From assembly GCA_014058105.1 (NCBI GenBank), contig JACGCM010001948.1, positions 1,364,001 through 1,428,000 of the forward strand: a stretch of 64,000 nucleotides of DNA, read 5' to 3'. Both the position numbers and the translations under genes were made by a program. This document shows positions 12,134 to 24,377 of this stretch, piece after piece. Position 1 is the first letter of the stretch. Each line of letters begins with the position of its first letter. The DNA is from Kingdonia uniflora. Taxonomy: Eukaryota; Streptophyta; Magnoliopsida; Ranunculales; Circaeasteraceae. The notes below the pieces were generated by a model that was not told where the DNA came from, did no database searches, and was given only the letters and a program-made list of their open reading frames with translations.

Positions 12134-12346
12134 GAGCATCTCCTAAAGTGCCTCACTACCTTGGAATCCATGGTGCCACTTAGGATATTCTTCATCCAAC
12201 AGTGCCTCATTGACTTGGATTTCACCCTTCAAATCCAAGGTTGAGTCTTGGGTTCCAAGTTAGGTACTGTTGGAGGAAATAGAGTCTGACTGACTTCGAT
12301 TTTGCTTATTTTCAACCAAGTCAGTCAGGCACTTTAGGAGATGCTC
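12134..12346. mobile_element. Tourist-like (PIF/Harbinger-type) MITE, 213 bp
   Basis: Perfect terminal inverted repeats of about 21 bp begin GAGCATCTCCTAAAGTGCC and end with the reverse complement. TAA direct repeats flank it at 12131-12133 and 12347-12349, the 3-bp target duplication of PIF/Harbinger elements. There is no coding capacity. The preserved termini suggest a fairly recent insertion. Confidence 0.85.
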
Positions 12347-12547
12347 TAAGTATCTTCAACGTCAAAAACAAAACCTTAGAAAAGACTATCAAATGTTTCA
12401 GATAACAAATTATAAACGTCAGACAAACTGGGATTCAAATTAACAAAAAGTGCAAGTTGACAAGGCATCCTTCAAGAAGTGCCAGTAACCGTAACAATCA
12501 TTTTTGCGGTAAGGATGAGTCCCTCAAAATAGCAAAATTAGGTGTGT

Positions 12548-13248
12548 TGTAGTAGCCTACTCACAACCTTCTACCTCAAACAGATACTCGAAGGCTACTT
12601 CGAAGCCTACTTGAACGTCTTGAAGTCCAGTCAATACACAAACAAGCCTCCCAAAGATCATCCGAAGACGAAGCCTCGACTCCGAACAAAACCTCGAGGG
12701 CGGACTCCGCACATGGTCGAAGTATGATGGGACAGACTGCCAGCTCACTAGACAAGACGGCGCAGTTGTTGGTCCTTGCAGCCACAGTGACAGGCCCAAC
12801 CACTGCTATAGTACCAAAGTACAGAGACAAACCCAAGAACTACTGCAGTGACAGTTCCGACATTTTCGGCGCCCATACCCACGCCGGAATATCCGGATGG
12901 TACCCTTGTATCTGACTTAACCTTGGCGACTCAGCCCTTCCTATGTTCTATAAATAGGAGAGAGGGGGAACCAATGAGAGGTTACAGAAATTTTCCCCAG
13001 CTCCTTTGCAGTTTACCTTCGATCACCCTGTAAAAACCCGGTACTCGAACCTTCGGCTACTCGACAAAAATATAAGCACTCTTAAAAATCCTCATCAGAG
13101 GTCGTGGAAAGTCACATTCCAGGCCTCCACGCAAGTATATTGTCTATAGATTACTCTAATTCTAGATAACGTACTTGTATCCCTTTGCGTGAAGATTTAA
13201 CTCCGTGGTGTAAGAGTCAACTTCCCCTCAAGAAGTTAGGCCCCTACA
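12548..13248 (+). repeat. 5' LTR of the Tat-type element
   Basis: 701 bp, TG...CA. It contains a TATA box TATAAATA at 12949-12956 followed by GGAGAGAGGGGGAACC, so the transcription start is expected near 12985. The same promoter is in the 3' LTR at 26205-26212. Short open frames inside the LTR are incidental. Confidence 0.92.
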
Positions 13249-13250
13249 TT

Positions 13251-13264
13251 TGGCGCCGTCTGTG
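13251..13264 (+). promoter_or_regulatory. Primer-binding site of the Tat-type element
   Basis: TGGCGCCGTCTGTG starts two bases after the 5' LTR. TGGCGCCGT is complementary to the 3' end of plant tRNA-Asp type acceptors and is a usual PBS core of Athila/Tat elements; the remaining bases match less well, so the tRNA is not certain. Confidence 0.75.
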
Positions 13265-13333
13265 CTTCCCACCCTACCAGTCTCTATTTCCCTTTGCCTC
13301 CTCATTGTTTTCAACCTCCACAGACTCTCCTCA

Positions 13334-13822
13334 ATGACACCTACTCTTCGTTCCAGTTTAACCTATGCTGGCAACTCCGTTGACGGAGTGGCCGCTCAAA
13401 TAGCCCTACTTTCTCAACAATTCTTTCAAGTGGAGGAGCGCCACCATGCACAACTTCACCAGAAGCGCGAAAAGCACCGGCTGGAGTTTGAAGCCGAACG
13501 GAATCGTCGCCTGGATGATGCCGACAGACACAGACAGAACCAAGCAATCGATGAGTTGCGAAATACCGTCCGAGAGTTGCAAAGACTACAGCCTCTGGAA
13601 GCTGCTCGACCATCCCAAGCACCAGATCCGTCGTGCGTGTCTGCCCGCGCCTGTCTGGTGCCCCTACCAACTCTTGAAGTACCCCCTGTCTGTATCCAGG
13701 CTGAGGGTGCCCCCCACACTATCCCTCATACTGGCTCCATCCATCTTGGCATTCAGCCCACAAAAAATTATTCTAACTCCACCCTCCAATCTTCTAGACA
13801 CCCCAAACGCCGCCCTGCTTGA
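13334..13822 (+). pseudogene. Tat-type gag, N-terminal coiled-coil part
   Basis: The frame from the ATG at 13334 (MTPTLRSSLTYAG...) gives a highly charged helical segment rich in Glu, Arg, Gln and His (EERHHAQLHQKREKHRLEFEAE, then DELRNTVRELQRLQ), likely a coiled coil, followed by a Pro-rich region and a stop at 13820. It is in a different frame from the gag core at 14116, so a frameshift separates the two parts. Confidence 0.6.
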
Positions 13823-14115
13823 GAACGTCTCGGGGAGCGCAACGCCGGACACGTTTCCCTTACTCGACCTCATCATTCTCGAATTCCTTGATCTCCCACT
13901 CACCTTGTCTGTGTTGCACATCAGAACTTCAACCACAAAATAGAACCTGTTGTTCGCGTCAGCACTACCCAACTCCTAACTCCTAGAGTCGACTGAATAA
14001 CCCCCTTTGCCCCAAACTTCTCGTTATCGAGATACCCTCGAATTTTTGTGCTCCCAAACTCAGCAAATACCGCAACACAGACCCTCAATCGCACATTCTC
14101 AAATTCTAAAATGCT

Positions 14116-14997
14116 TTGAGCCTTTATTCCATAACCGACTACCTGTTATGTTGCCTTATTCCCACCAGCCTTACTGACAGCCCCTTTCGATGGTATCACA
14201 ATCTTCCAAATGGCTCGATCCGAAGCTTCGAGCAACTATCACAGCTTTTCATCGCCCAGTTTGCCTTCAATAAAGACAGAGAAGTCAGAGTCGATGCCCT
14301 GTTCAATTTCAGAAAAACTTGCAATGAGACACTCGAAGCCTTCACCAAAAGGTTTCTCGATGAATCACGGAAAATTAAGAATCTTGACTGCGCGAATGCC
14401 GTGCTCGCATACTCAAATGCCTTACCAGATCACTGCCGTGTGAAAGAATACCTGGTTCTCCACAAACCTCGAACCCTCGAGGAGATGCTCTCAAAGGTCA
14501 ATGATTATATCGACCTTGAGCGCCTCCACAAATCCCGTAAACTGGGCCAACCTTTAGTCACCAACTTTAACAAACCTCGACAAAACCTACCTTCTACTCC
14601 AACACCCCTGATCGCTCCTGTCTCACAGGAGACTAAGAGCCGCAAACGTCCCAACAATGATATCAATGCTGAAACTCGCAAGAAGCGACCGAAGCCTGTC
14701 TTGCCCACACTTACTACCCCTCTCAGCACTCTTCTACCACATATACAGGTAGACCTCATCTGGCGTATCCCTTTCCCTATCAAAGTCAGACCAGGCGAAC
14801 CTTACTGTGCCAATCGCAAATGTAACTGTCACCATACCAACAAATGCTTCGCCCTCCAGTGCTCCCTTGAGATCATCCTCAAAGCAGGTCGTCTACATCA
14901 GTATGTTGCCGACCTCCCCAGCTACCTTGACGGGTCATACTCAAGTATCAACCCACCCCTGCAGCTGACCCGACCGAGGTGCATATCTACCGAATAA
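14116..14997 (+). pseudogene. Tat-type gag core (capsid/nucleocapsid)
   Basis: A 293-residue open frame with the retrotransposon gag fold signature: WYHNLPNGSIRSFEQLSQLF, FRKTCNETLEAFTKRF and RTLEEMLSKVNDYIDLE. Near the C-terminus YCANRKCNCHHTNKCFAL is a degenerate CCHC-like knuckle as in Tat/Ogre gag. It packages element RNA into virus-like particles in intact relatives. The frame is open but cut off from the N-terminal part by a frameshift and from protease by a stop at about 14995. Confidence 0.85.
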
Positions 14998-15200
14998 ATT
15001 TCATCTAGGTCAACAACATAGACAACGGCCGTTCAAATAGCAAGCGTAAGCGTGTCGAAGAATGCTACAAACTCACTTATCATGAGAAGCTACCCGCCCT
15101 CCTGCCAGGATCAAGGCTCTCCCCTCAACCCGGAGGCATCTCTTTCATCGACTGTGATACTTCCCATGTTTGATTTCCCCACTCAGACCCTTTAGTCATC

Positions 15201-15539
15201 ATGATTAAAGTCGAAAACCTTGTCCTCCACACCATGCTAATCGATACAGGGAGTGCAGCCGATGTGTTTTTCCTTCAGACTGTTCAAATCATGAAGAAGA
15301 TAAATCTAATTACTGCTACCAATGTTGAATTGAAAGGATTCAATGGGGCCACAAAAGTTGCTATTGGTCGAATCAGCTTACCAGTTACCACAGGCCCCGT
15401 CACACTTCAAACCAGCTTTCTTATTATCGACAAGAAGTCAGAATACCTCGGTATCCTCAAGCGTGACTGGCTCCACGCCCACGCCATGCGTGCCATACCT
15501 TCGACCTACCATCAAACCCTTCGTTTCACCACACCATAA
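15201..15539 (+). pseudogene. Tat-type aspartic protease
   Basis: The frame contains the catalytic motif as LIDTGSAADVF near its start, followed by the usual KGFNGATKVAIGRI flap-like region and LGILKRDWLHAH. Retropepsins of this type process the gag-pol polyprotein. Open for 112 residues but disconnected from gag and reverse transcriptase by stops. Confidence 0.85.
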
Positions 15540-15739
15540 GGTACTTAGAACTTGAAAGGCTCTTAACACCTCGCCCGTTTATGCGGGCACCCGGAGATCG
15601 ATCATACCCAGAAACTCATTAGCCGCCCATAGCAATCACGGTCTCTTTCTATCCCCACACCTTCGACAGATACAACCTCACCCATCGAACCCACTATTTA
15701 TATCGAACTCGACGGTCCTGGTCGAGGTACATTCATTGG

Positions 15740-17170
15740 AACTTTTCTAGACGAAGCAGAACGCCTCGAGCTTACAAATTTTCTTTAAGCAAACAAAGAT
15801 GTCTTTGCATGGACGTTCCAGGAGTTGCCCGGTGTCGACCCTAGTTTGGCTTGCCATCGCCTCTACCTCATTCCCTATTTCTCAGCAGTAAGACAAAAGA
15901 AGCGTACCCTGGCACCACAACTTCGAGAAGTAGTGAACCTTGAAGTAGACAAGCTCATAGCTGTAGGTTTTATCAGAGTAGTGAAGTACGGCAAGATCAG
16001 AATCTGCGTCGACTTCACAGACCTCAACAAGCACACACTGAAGGACAGTTTCCCCCTCCCGATCATCTAAACACTCATCGATGCCACTGTTGGACATGAG
16101 CGCCTATCAATAATGGACGTGGCCTCGGGTTATAATCAGGTACCCCTCATCCCCGAAGATCAACTTAAAACTTCCTTTATCATTGAACAAGGCCTTTACT
16201 ATTTTAACGTTATGCCTTTCGGCCTTAAAAATACGGGAGCCACTTACCAACGCCTTGTCACAACCATGTTTAAACCCTTGCTTGGCAAGTCGGTCGAAGT
16301 TTACATCGACGACATGTTATGCAAGAGCCTCCAAAAATAGGCCCTCATTCAGGGCCTAACCAAAGTCTTTTCGATACTTCGAACATACAACATGAAACTC
16401 AACCCAGACAAATACCAATTTGGCGAGTCGTCTGGCAAATTTTTAGGCCACCTTATCAGTAAACGAGGTATCGAGATCGACCCCACCCATATTCGAGCCC
16501 TTATCAATATGTCTTCACCCCAAACCAAAAAAAATGTCCAAAAAGTGGCTGGTAAGATAGCAGCCTTCAACTGTTTCATTTCCAAATACTCTGACAGATG
16601 TGCTTGGCTCTTTTCCCTCTTACGTGACCAAGGCGTCCACAAAGCAAAAAAGAAAAACAATCCTGAGATTAACTAGACACCCGACTGTAAATAGGCCTTC
16701 CTTGAACTCAAAACCTATCTTGGTCAACCCCCCATTATCAGCACCTCTATCGAAGGCGAAACACTCTCTTTATACCTCGCTGTTACAGACACCTCTATCA
16801 GCTCAGTGCTTATTTGACTCGATTCGAACGTCGAATAGCCTATATATTTCATCAGCAAAACTCTAACACCAGCAAAAACTCATTATTTGAAACTTGAGCG
16901 TTTACTCCTCACCCTTGTCTATTCAGCTCGCAAACTCAAACCATATTTTCAAGCTCACCCCATCTGTGTTATAACAACTTACCCCTTTCGAGAAGTACTC
17001 AGTAAAAAAGAGAAATCCAGATGAGTACAACAGTGGTCTGTGTACCTTGGCGAACATGACATTACATTCGAGAAGCAGATATCCCAGAAAGGCCAGGTCG
17101 TAACAGACTTCCTTGCTGACTTCCCGGTCGAAGATGTCGATTGGGAAGAACATGAAGATGACTTAACATA
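15740..17170 (+). pseudogene. Tat-type reverse transcriptase with classical RNase H
   Basis: Motifs in order: KIRICVDFTDLNKHTLKDSFPLP (15985-16070), a stop, then LSIMDVASGYNQVPLIPED and MPFGLKNTGATYQRL, and the catalytic YIDDML at about 16303-16320. The thumb/connection follows (FLGHLISKRGIEIDP), then the first RNase H (YLAVTDTSISSVLI, ISKTLTPAKTHYLKLERLLL). Several nonsense codons (near 16068, 16338, 16674, 16816) break it. Confidence 0.9.
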
Positions 17171-17212
17171 AGACCAACCTGAAGTAACAGATCCCTGGAG
17201 CCCTAACATTGG

Positions 17213-17590
17213 CTGACATTTATTTACAGATGGATCCGCTAGACCTAATGGCTCAGGAATTGGTATTGTCATGGTCATACCCACCAATAATCGAATATAG
17301 AAGACCATCAAACTGACCTTCGAATGTTCCAATAATGAAGCTGAGTACGAAGCCTTAATCCACGGCCTCGACCTCGCTCTCAACCTCGGCATTCCCACAC
17401 TTGTAGTTTTCATAGATTTCCAACTTGTTCAGAGGTATTACATAGGTAAAAATCAAGCTAATGGTCGCATGGCTGACTATGCTCTTTTTGTTCGACAGCG
17501 CATGGACCGTTTTCCTGAAAAATCTACTATCACTCATTACCCTCGAGGAGAAAACTGACATGCAGATGCCCTCACCAACATAGCAGCCAT
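17213..17590 (+). pseudogene. Second RNase H domain (archaeal-type) of the Tat element
   Basis: Downstream of the first RNase H there is another: FTDGSARPNGSGIGIV, then NEAEYEALIHGLDLAL, FIDFQLVQRYY and HADAL, giving the D-E-D-D set of RNase H residues. Dual RNase H is an established mark of the Tat clade. In-frame stops occur after NNRI and before HADAL. Confidence 0.8.
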
Positions 17591-18744
17591 GTTAGGCCAA
17601 CCAGAATCCCGGACCCTCCATATCGAAGTACTCGAACGCCCAAGTATTGACCAAATGGAAGTCAATACCATCAATACTGGGGGCGAGAGTCTCGATCCAA
17701 ACAACTGGCAAACACCATTCCTCCATTACCTCGACAATACAACCCTCCCAGATGATCCCAAAGCCAGACGGTCGTTGCTAAAGAATTGCCGCAGATACAC
17801 TATCTACAAACATGAATTACATCGCAAATCCCCAAATGACGTCCTCCTTCGATGCATATCTCAAGCCGAAGCCTCTATAATTTTAGCTGAACTTCATGAA
17901 GGTACCTGCGGTACTCACACTGCTGGTCATTCTATGGCCCTTCGAGCCGTCTCTCAAGGATTATTCTGGCCGACTATGAAAAAACAAGCCGAAGAATATG
18001 CCAAACACTGTGACAAATGCCAACATCATGCTCACGACATCCATTGCCCTTCACAAGACCTCCATTTCAGTCAAGTCTCCTAGCCATTCAAAAGATGGGC
18101 TATCGATCTCATTGGCCCTTTTCCCAAAGCCTCAGGCAGCCGAGAAAATATCCTTGTTGCAACAAACTATTTTTCTAAATGGGTCGAAGCTGTACCTTTG
18201 TGCCAAACCAGAGAAGAAGTTAACAAATTTCTATGAAACAAACATCATCACACGCTTTGGCTGCCCTCAAATGATCCGATGCGACAATGGTCCCTAGTTC
18301 GTCGGTAGCAAAGTCAGAAATTTTCTCAAGAAACACAACATTATCCTCTCAGCCTCAACACCTTATTACCCTCAAGGAAATGGTCAAGTCGAGGCCATCA
18401 ACAAAACCATTGTCGGCGATCTCAAGAAAAGAGTCGATGCAAAGAAAGGTCGATGGGTTCAAGAGTTACGGCATGTCCTCTGAGCCTACCGAACAACACC
18501 AAGAAAATCCGCAGGCTGCACCCCTTTCCTTTTAGCATACGGTACCGAAGCTGTGCTCCCTACTCTAATCAAAGTACCTACACGAGATCCCAACCTCCCG
18601 GACGAAGGCAATGAATTTGAGCTCGGCTGCAACATGTTATGGATCGACGAAACCAGAGACCGAGCCATCGACAAAATCCGTGTAACACAATGCAACTGGT
18701 CTCCTATAACAGGCCACGGCCTCAACCTTGTACAACTGATGTAA
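17589..18744 (+). pseudogene. Tat-type integrase
   Basis: Zinc-binding HHCC region (ELHEGTCGTHTAGH...CDKCQHH) around 17890-18030, then the catalytic core: WAIDLIGPFPKASG (first Asp), MIRCDNGP (second Asp) and GNGQVEAINKT (Glu). A stop lies between HHCC and core near 18081, another at the second Asp region (18295) and another near 18481. The C-terminal end (PTRDPNLPDEGNEFELG) is the part amplified in the following tandem array. Confidence 0.88.
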
Positions 18745-19275
18745 CACAGAATAATCAATAAACAACTTTTCTACCCATACTTCGTCTCCTCTTTTCAATG
18801 AATTTCTTGGTCTCCTATAACAGGCCACGGCTTCAACCTTGTACAACTGATGTAATACAGAATAATCAATAAACAACTTTTCTACCTACACGAGATCCCA
18901 ACCTCCCGGACGAAGACAATGAATTTGAGCTCGGCTGCAACATGTTATAGATCGACGAAATCAGAGACCGAGCCATCAACAAAATCCGTGAAACACAATG
19001 CAGCTGGTCTCCTATAACAGGCCACGACCTCAACCTTGTACAACTGATGTAACACAAAGGAATCAATAAACAACTTTTCTACCTACACGAGATCCCAACC
19101 TCCCGGGCGAAGACAATGAATTTGAGCTCGGCTGTAACATGTTATGGATTGACGAAACCAGAGACCAAGCCATCGACAAAATACGTGGAACACAATGCAG
19201 CTGGTCTCCTATAACAGGCCACGGCCTCAACCTTGTACAACTGATGTAACACAGAATAATCAATAAACAACTTTT
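18576..19275 (+). repeat. Tandem array 1: repeats of the integrase 3' end
   Basis: Units beginning ACCTACACGAGATCCCAACC start at 18576, 18884 and 19081. The last two are 197 bp apart; the first spacing of 308 bp includes an extra partial unit (TGGTCTCCTATAACAGGCCACGG...). Each unit repeats the sequence encoding the integrase C-terminus plus about 80 bp of following non-coding sequence. Tandem arrays just after pol are known in Tat-lineage 3' UTRs. Confidence 0.88.
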
Positions 19276-19309
19276 TTACCCATACTTTGTCTCTTCTTTT
19301 CAATGAATT

Positions 19310-20090
19310 TCTTGGTTTAACTTAGGTATCATATCAACCCTTCGACCCGACTGATACTTAGAAGAGACCTTGAGATTTTTCAAACCTCCAAATTTAGGCA
19401 AACTCGAGGGACAAGGATGGTTGAAAGACCGGACCTTCGGGAATGCATTGGGGGGGGAACAGTTATGCTTCGCTCTGGCTTAGGCCTTCGAAGTCCAATC
19501 GATTTTTTAGTCTACTCTAAGTATCATGTCAACCCTCGACCCGACTGATACTTGGGGGCGACCTTGAAATTTTTAAGCTTCCAATTTCGAACAAACTTGA
19601 GGGGCAAGGATGGTTGAAAGACCAGACCCTCGGGGATGCATTGGGGGCGAACAGATATGCTTCGATCAGGTTTAAAACCGTCGAAGTCCAGTCGATTTCT
19701 TGGTTTACCCCGGGTATTATGTCCACCCTCGCCCCAACTAATACTTTGGGGCGACCTTGAAATTTTTAAGTTTCCAACATTCGGGCAAACTCGAGGGGCA
19801 CGAATGGTCGAAAGACCGGACCCTCGAGAATGCGTTGGGGGCGAACACGTCTTGCTTCGCTGTAGCTTAGGCCTTCGAAGTCCAGTGAATTTCTGGGTTT
19901 CCTCCAGGTATCACGCCAACCTCGGCCCGACTGATACCTGGGGGCGACCTTGAAAATTTTCAAACTCCCAACATTCGAGCAGACTCAAGGGGCACGAATG
20001 GTCGACCGACCGGACCCTCGGGGATGCATTGGGGGTGAACATGTCTTACAACACTATTGCCTAAGCCTTCGATGTCCAACAGATCCCTTG
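19310..20090 (+). repeat. Tandem array 2: four ~194-bp repeats
   Basis: Four diverged copies, with the shared GATGCATTGGGGG-like anchor at 19443, 19636, 19830 and 20024 (spacing 193-194 bp). Each contains GACCCGACTGATAC, a GGCGACCTTGAAATTTTTAA-like stretch, GGACCCTCGGG and CTTCGAAGTCCA. Unrelated in sequence to array 1 but of nearly the same period. Confidence 0.88.
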
Positions 20091-20470
20091 ATTTCAAAAG
20101 AGGCATCACAACCATCTCGAAGCTCTCACAGATTCGGTCACTCTACAGTCATTCGACAGAAACAGTAGATGCAGATACTATTATATAAGAATATCTACAG
20201 TCCTACCACATGCAAGAAGTTTCAAAACATCATACATAAGAAAAGCAGTCTCAACACAACTCAAGTCAAGTCATGCATCAAGAATTCAGTACAAGTTAAG
20301 CTAACAAAATTACCCTCAATATCTCAGCAGTCCAGTACAACGCAAGTTTAGCACAACAATACAATATAAATCAAGTTCATACAAAACAGTATTAACATTC
20401 GATAACAGAGCAGAATCAGTACAACACCAGTCAATCTCTCCACAACAACTCAAAGCAATAACATAGTTTA

Positions 20471-20603
20471 AATATTACAACTCTACAGCCAATCAGAAAA
20501 AGCAGGAGTGAATATTCAATAAATATTACAACTCTACAGCCAATCAGAAAAAGCAGGAATGAATATTTAATTAAAAGCAGGAATGAATATTCAATAAAAA
20601 TAC
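20471..20603 (+). repeat. 51-bp tandem duplication plus a partial third copy
   Basis: AATATTACAACTCTACAGCC begins at 20471 and again at 20522 (51 bp apart, one difference in the unit), then a 24-bp partial copy AAAGCAGGAATGAATATTCA follows. It lies just beyond the end of the antisense gene. Confidence 0.85.
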
Positions 20604-20604
20604 C

Positions 20605-22795
20605 TCATATCGGCGTGGCCGCATCCTTTTCCCCAACAGGCCCTCTAGCGCCAACACCCTCCACACCTTCAGTCGAAGGCTTCGACCCCGCACCATCGAC
20701 AACCACATCATCCACAGTTCTAACGCTGGTCGCTTCAATCACATGAGCCACCACACCACCTCCAGTACCTCCATCTGCTCCATCAGCAACATCTGCCCCT
20801 CCTTCCTTCGTCTGCAAATCGTCTCCAGCAACCAGTTCTGGGGTAGTGGGACGGGTTCCAAAGTATTAGGGTCATACCCCTTATCCTCTACAAACTCCAT
20901 CAGCCTCACGACGACTCTACATTCACCATCAAACATTGCTCGATAACGCGCCTTCAGTTCTGCCTTTTCCTTATCCTTCGAACAAGCTTCGCCGTGCACA
21001 CCTGCTCTTGGTTATACTGCTGAACCTCGAGCCTCTTATCGAAGGAGTTAGTGATCCCCGCCAGATCTCGCTTCATCACTTTGACCTCAGACAACAATGA
21101 CGCCTCAGTCTCTCAAGCAAGATCCAAACTTTCAACCGCCTCTTGCAACTTCCCCTTTGCTGATCTCATGGCCCTATTGTAAGACTACACCCAAGCATCC
21201 GTCTGCTAGAATATTTGAGCCGTCAGTACCCCTCAAAGCATGAAGAACTTAAAAGAAATCTCAGAATCTCATAGAAGAAATTAATAGACAGTTACCTGAT
21301 ATATACTCCTCTTCATTTCCTTCGAAGCCTCGTTTGGGTCGTCTTCACAGAGTTCAGCCATCGAAGCGTACTTGGCTAGCGCTTGCTCTCGTCGCTCAGC
21401 CTCCATCATATCTTCATCCTCATCCGCTGCATCATCCTCCCCCAACACTCTACACCTTTGGCGCTGAACAACCTTCGACTGTTGTACCTTCGGAGCCTCA
21501 GGAGCGACCTTGCCTTTCCCTCTCATAGCTTGTGTTGGTACCTACCTTTGCCTCAGTCTCGATGCATCACTAGCTACTTCGGTCACTGGAGCTGCCTGCT
21601 TCGGGACCCTTTTCGCCTTTGACACAAACTGAACTGTCATCGCAAAATCATCCTCTCCCATTTCTTCAGGTACTTTCGAACCAACTTCGACTCTCCTCCT
21701 CTTTAATGGCTTCGGCGTAACGGGTACATTTCGAAGCAGGGAGTCCATCTTCTTCCTTTTCTTCTTCTTGATACCAAGACTTTTGAAAATAGAATTCACC
21801 CACTCCTCACTAGCTTCGAGCAAGGCGTCAATATAGTTCCTCGGGTTGTCCCAAGACCAATTCTTCGGACCTGCAGAACAAATAAAATATGATCACCGCT
21901 TATTTGAGAAATACATCAAGAACAATTGTTCGGCAATAAACTTACTCTGATTATTGACTCTATGATGCAACTTACAAAGGTCGTCCCCTTCAACATTCTC
22001 GTAGTTACCCTGTACTATAACTAAGTATTTATTCCACCCTCGACCCGTCGAGCACAGGTCGAAAAACTAGGGCTTCTCAGGGTGACACTGGATGTGGTAG
22101 GTACTTGCATTTTGGCTCGCCTTCTTCGAGTAAAAGGACACACCATCAAACCACTTAATTAAACCCCTCCCCTCACTACTCAATTTTGCATTCATGCCCT
22201 CAATTACCCTCATCATCTCGTAAAAATTCTCATTCATTTGAGCAGGGGCAACCTCCTACAAATTCAATACCTCTTTCACCAGCCTTCGCAAAGGAAGTTC
22301 CATTCCCAGTCGAATTTGACCTCTATAAGCCATTATCCCTTCTCCAGGGTTTGATTTGAAAGTTATCCCTGCTCCCGCCACACTCAACAACACCACCACC
22401 ACCACCTTCGACAACTCCAGCTTGGCAGTAAATCGATCCACTCTTATTTTATCCCTAGCCGAGATAGAACCCTCGGCCTTATCCGACTCAGTCAAATTCC
22501 CACTTTGATCACTCTGCCCCCTTTCTCCCTTTTCACCACCAGAAGGCCCAGTATTGCCCTCACATATCTCCATCCTTCCTATCTCCCCCTCATCACTATC
22601 TTCATATACTACTGCCTTACGACGTCTAGTCATCGGAACCCCACCAGCTGGTAATGCCATGGCCAAAGGGACATCGGTCACAACATTTAACACTTCTAAG
22701 TCGCTGCCCTTATCTATTGGAGCACGACCAGAAATACTAGCTTCGAATGCTTCAATTTTCTCGTTTATCAGCCTCTACCTTGAAGCCCGACGGGT
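20605..22795 (-). pseudogene. Antisense ORF of the Tat element (transposase_28-like)
   Basis: Minus-strand coding chain. An exon seems to start at about 22795 after an acceptor (CTTCTTCTGTAG), reading DKIRTRRASR. It continues through the 22693-22256 frame (MTRRRKAVVYEDSDEGEIGR, then LGMELPLRRLVKEVLNL), a segment around 22250-21960 with APAQMNENFYEMMRVIEGMN and STGRGWNKYLVIVQGNYE, then 21823-21542 (basic KKKKRKK stretch, possible nuclear signal), 21526-21281 and 20999-20605. The LPL..LVKEVL..AP.Q..N pattern and the SxxGWKx-like block resemble the antisense ORFs of Tat/Grande elements, often matched to Pfam transposase_28. Function unknown. Stops and frameshifts interrupt it; introns are probable. 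Confidence 0.6.
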
Positions 22796-23235
22796 ACGTA
22801 TCTTATCCTACAGAAGAAGAAGCACGCAATCAGATTGATACATTCGATAATTACGTGTCAATAACCCATATCCCATCTACCCCCTCTAACAGATACAAAC
22901 ACATTCGAAACCTCGATCCTAAACCCAGTCCCTCCTTCAAAAACCTCAAAATTCTCAAATGGATAAGAACTCAAACTTATGAATTCCTCTGTCCTCGAAG
23001 ATAACCTCTAAACTTTAAACCCATAAAATTCTACTTACAGATGCAACAAGAAGAGCAAAAACAAGAATAGACAGAGATCAAGTGACATACCTGTGTTAAA
23101 AGTATACTCGAAACAGCAAGATCAATGCAACAACTTCAACAACTTCTCTCAAGCACCAGCACTAATGATGTATGTTCCTTTTCTCTCACTCTCTCTTGTT
23201 TTTCTCAATGAACAGTACAATGGTTACTTCTCTCA

Positions 23236-23245
23236 CATTTATATA
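23236..23245 (-). promoter_or_regulatory. TATA box for the long antisense transcript
   Basis: Minus-strand TATATAAATG. Downstream on the minus strand come a purine-rich leader, a splice donor ACACAG|GTATGTC at about 23087, another donor CATCT|GTAAGTAG at about 23040 and the acceptor near 22796 that opens the antisense frame. Confidence 0.45.
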
Positions 23246-23699
23246 CCTTCTCGGAAAACCAGAACTGCCTCAATTTTCAAACCACTATCATTACCACGCC
23301 CCCACAGCCCCAGCTTTACGGCTATATTGTGTTTGGACTGATTTACCCCACATATCCCTCACGTGCAAACTGCACGCTTACTTCGAATTAGTTGTAAAAT
23401 TAAAGCCGCACGAATCTTTTCACCCTCACTCAAAGCCAACCAGTCAAATCCCAACATCAAATCACAACTTTTCTGTAAAATGAGGATAAAAATCAAGATT
23501 ACCTCCGTAACACACTGCCCCAGGCGTACGTACCATTCTGACAGACCAGCTGTCCGGGCTGTCAGCACGACCAGTCAAATCTAGCAAAACCTTCGAAATA
23601 CTTCTCACATATGAGTAATCGACTATACTGCGTCTCGAGCACTTAGCAACAGATAACCTCCAATTCGATTCTCTAATATATTGAACATTCGATCAACAA

Positions 23700-24145
23700 C
23701 ACATTCGTCATTCCAAAACTTTATGTCTTTATTACTTCGACAGATCATCCGTCTACTTCGACAGGTTGCAATTTTTTACTTCGATTGGTTAGACTTCTAA
23801 CTTGACAGTAACATTTTTTACTTCGACAGATCAGCCTCACCACTTCGACAAATTATAATTTTTTACTTCAATTGTTCCGAATTCCACTTATACATAAATC
23901 CCAATTTTCCTTCGACATACCACACTTCTCCTTCGACAGATTACAATTTTTTACTTCGACAGTTCAAAAATTTATGCGTACACAGATCAGACCTTTTACA
24001 TCGACGGATCAGTACTTTTATTTTCGATAGATTAGACCTCCTACTTTGACAGTTCAAGCCTGTTACTTTGAAAGATTAAAATTATACTTCGAACATTCAC
24101 AATTCTATTAGAAACAGTACTGAAAAATAATTCGACAGATTATAC
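23700..24145. repeat. Degenerate short repeat array (TTTTACTTCGACAG)
   Basis: About fifteen imperfect copies of a motif like TTTTTACTTCGACAG(A/G)T, spaced by roughly 20-35 bp, fill this stretch between two antisense ORFs. No coding frame crosses it. Confidence 0.7.
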
Positions 24146-24377
24146 TACCAACACCCAATTTCATTAACTTCAAAACAACACAGTACAATGCCGACACTTC
24201 ATACAAGTACCCTGCATGCCACCTTATCTAAAATAGTTACCAAAATAGAAATAGAACCCTAATTATTAGCGGGATGCTCCTCTTCGACCACAGGCACAAC
24301 ACCAGCATCTTCCTGGCCCACCATCTCTTTCGCAAACGACTCAGGCAGGGACAACCAGTGGCCGGGAAACGGTCCCA

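Noticed and set aside
12557..12915. Several open frames on both strands in the 5' LTR (and matching ones at 25816-26176)
   Set aside because: They lie within a GC-richer LTR, have no domain and are not consistent between the two LTR copies.
13341..13972. Minus-strand open frames across gag
   Set aside because: Shadow frames of the gag coding strand with low-complexity Arg/Ser composition.
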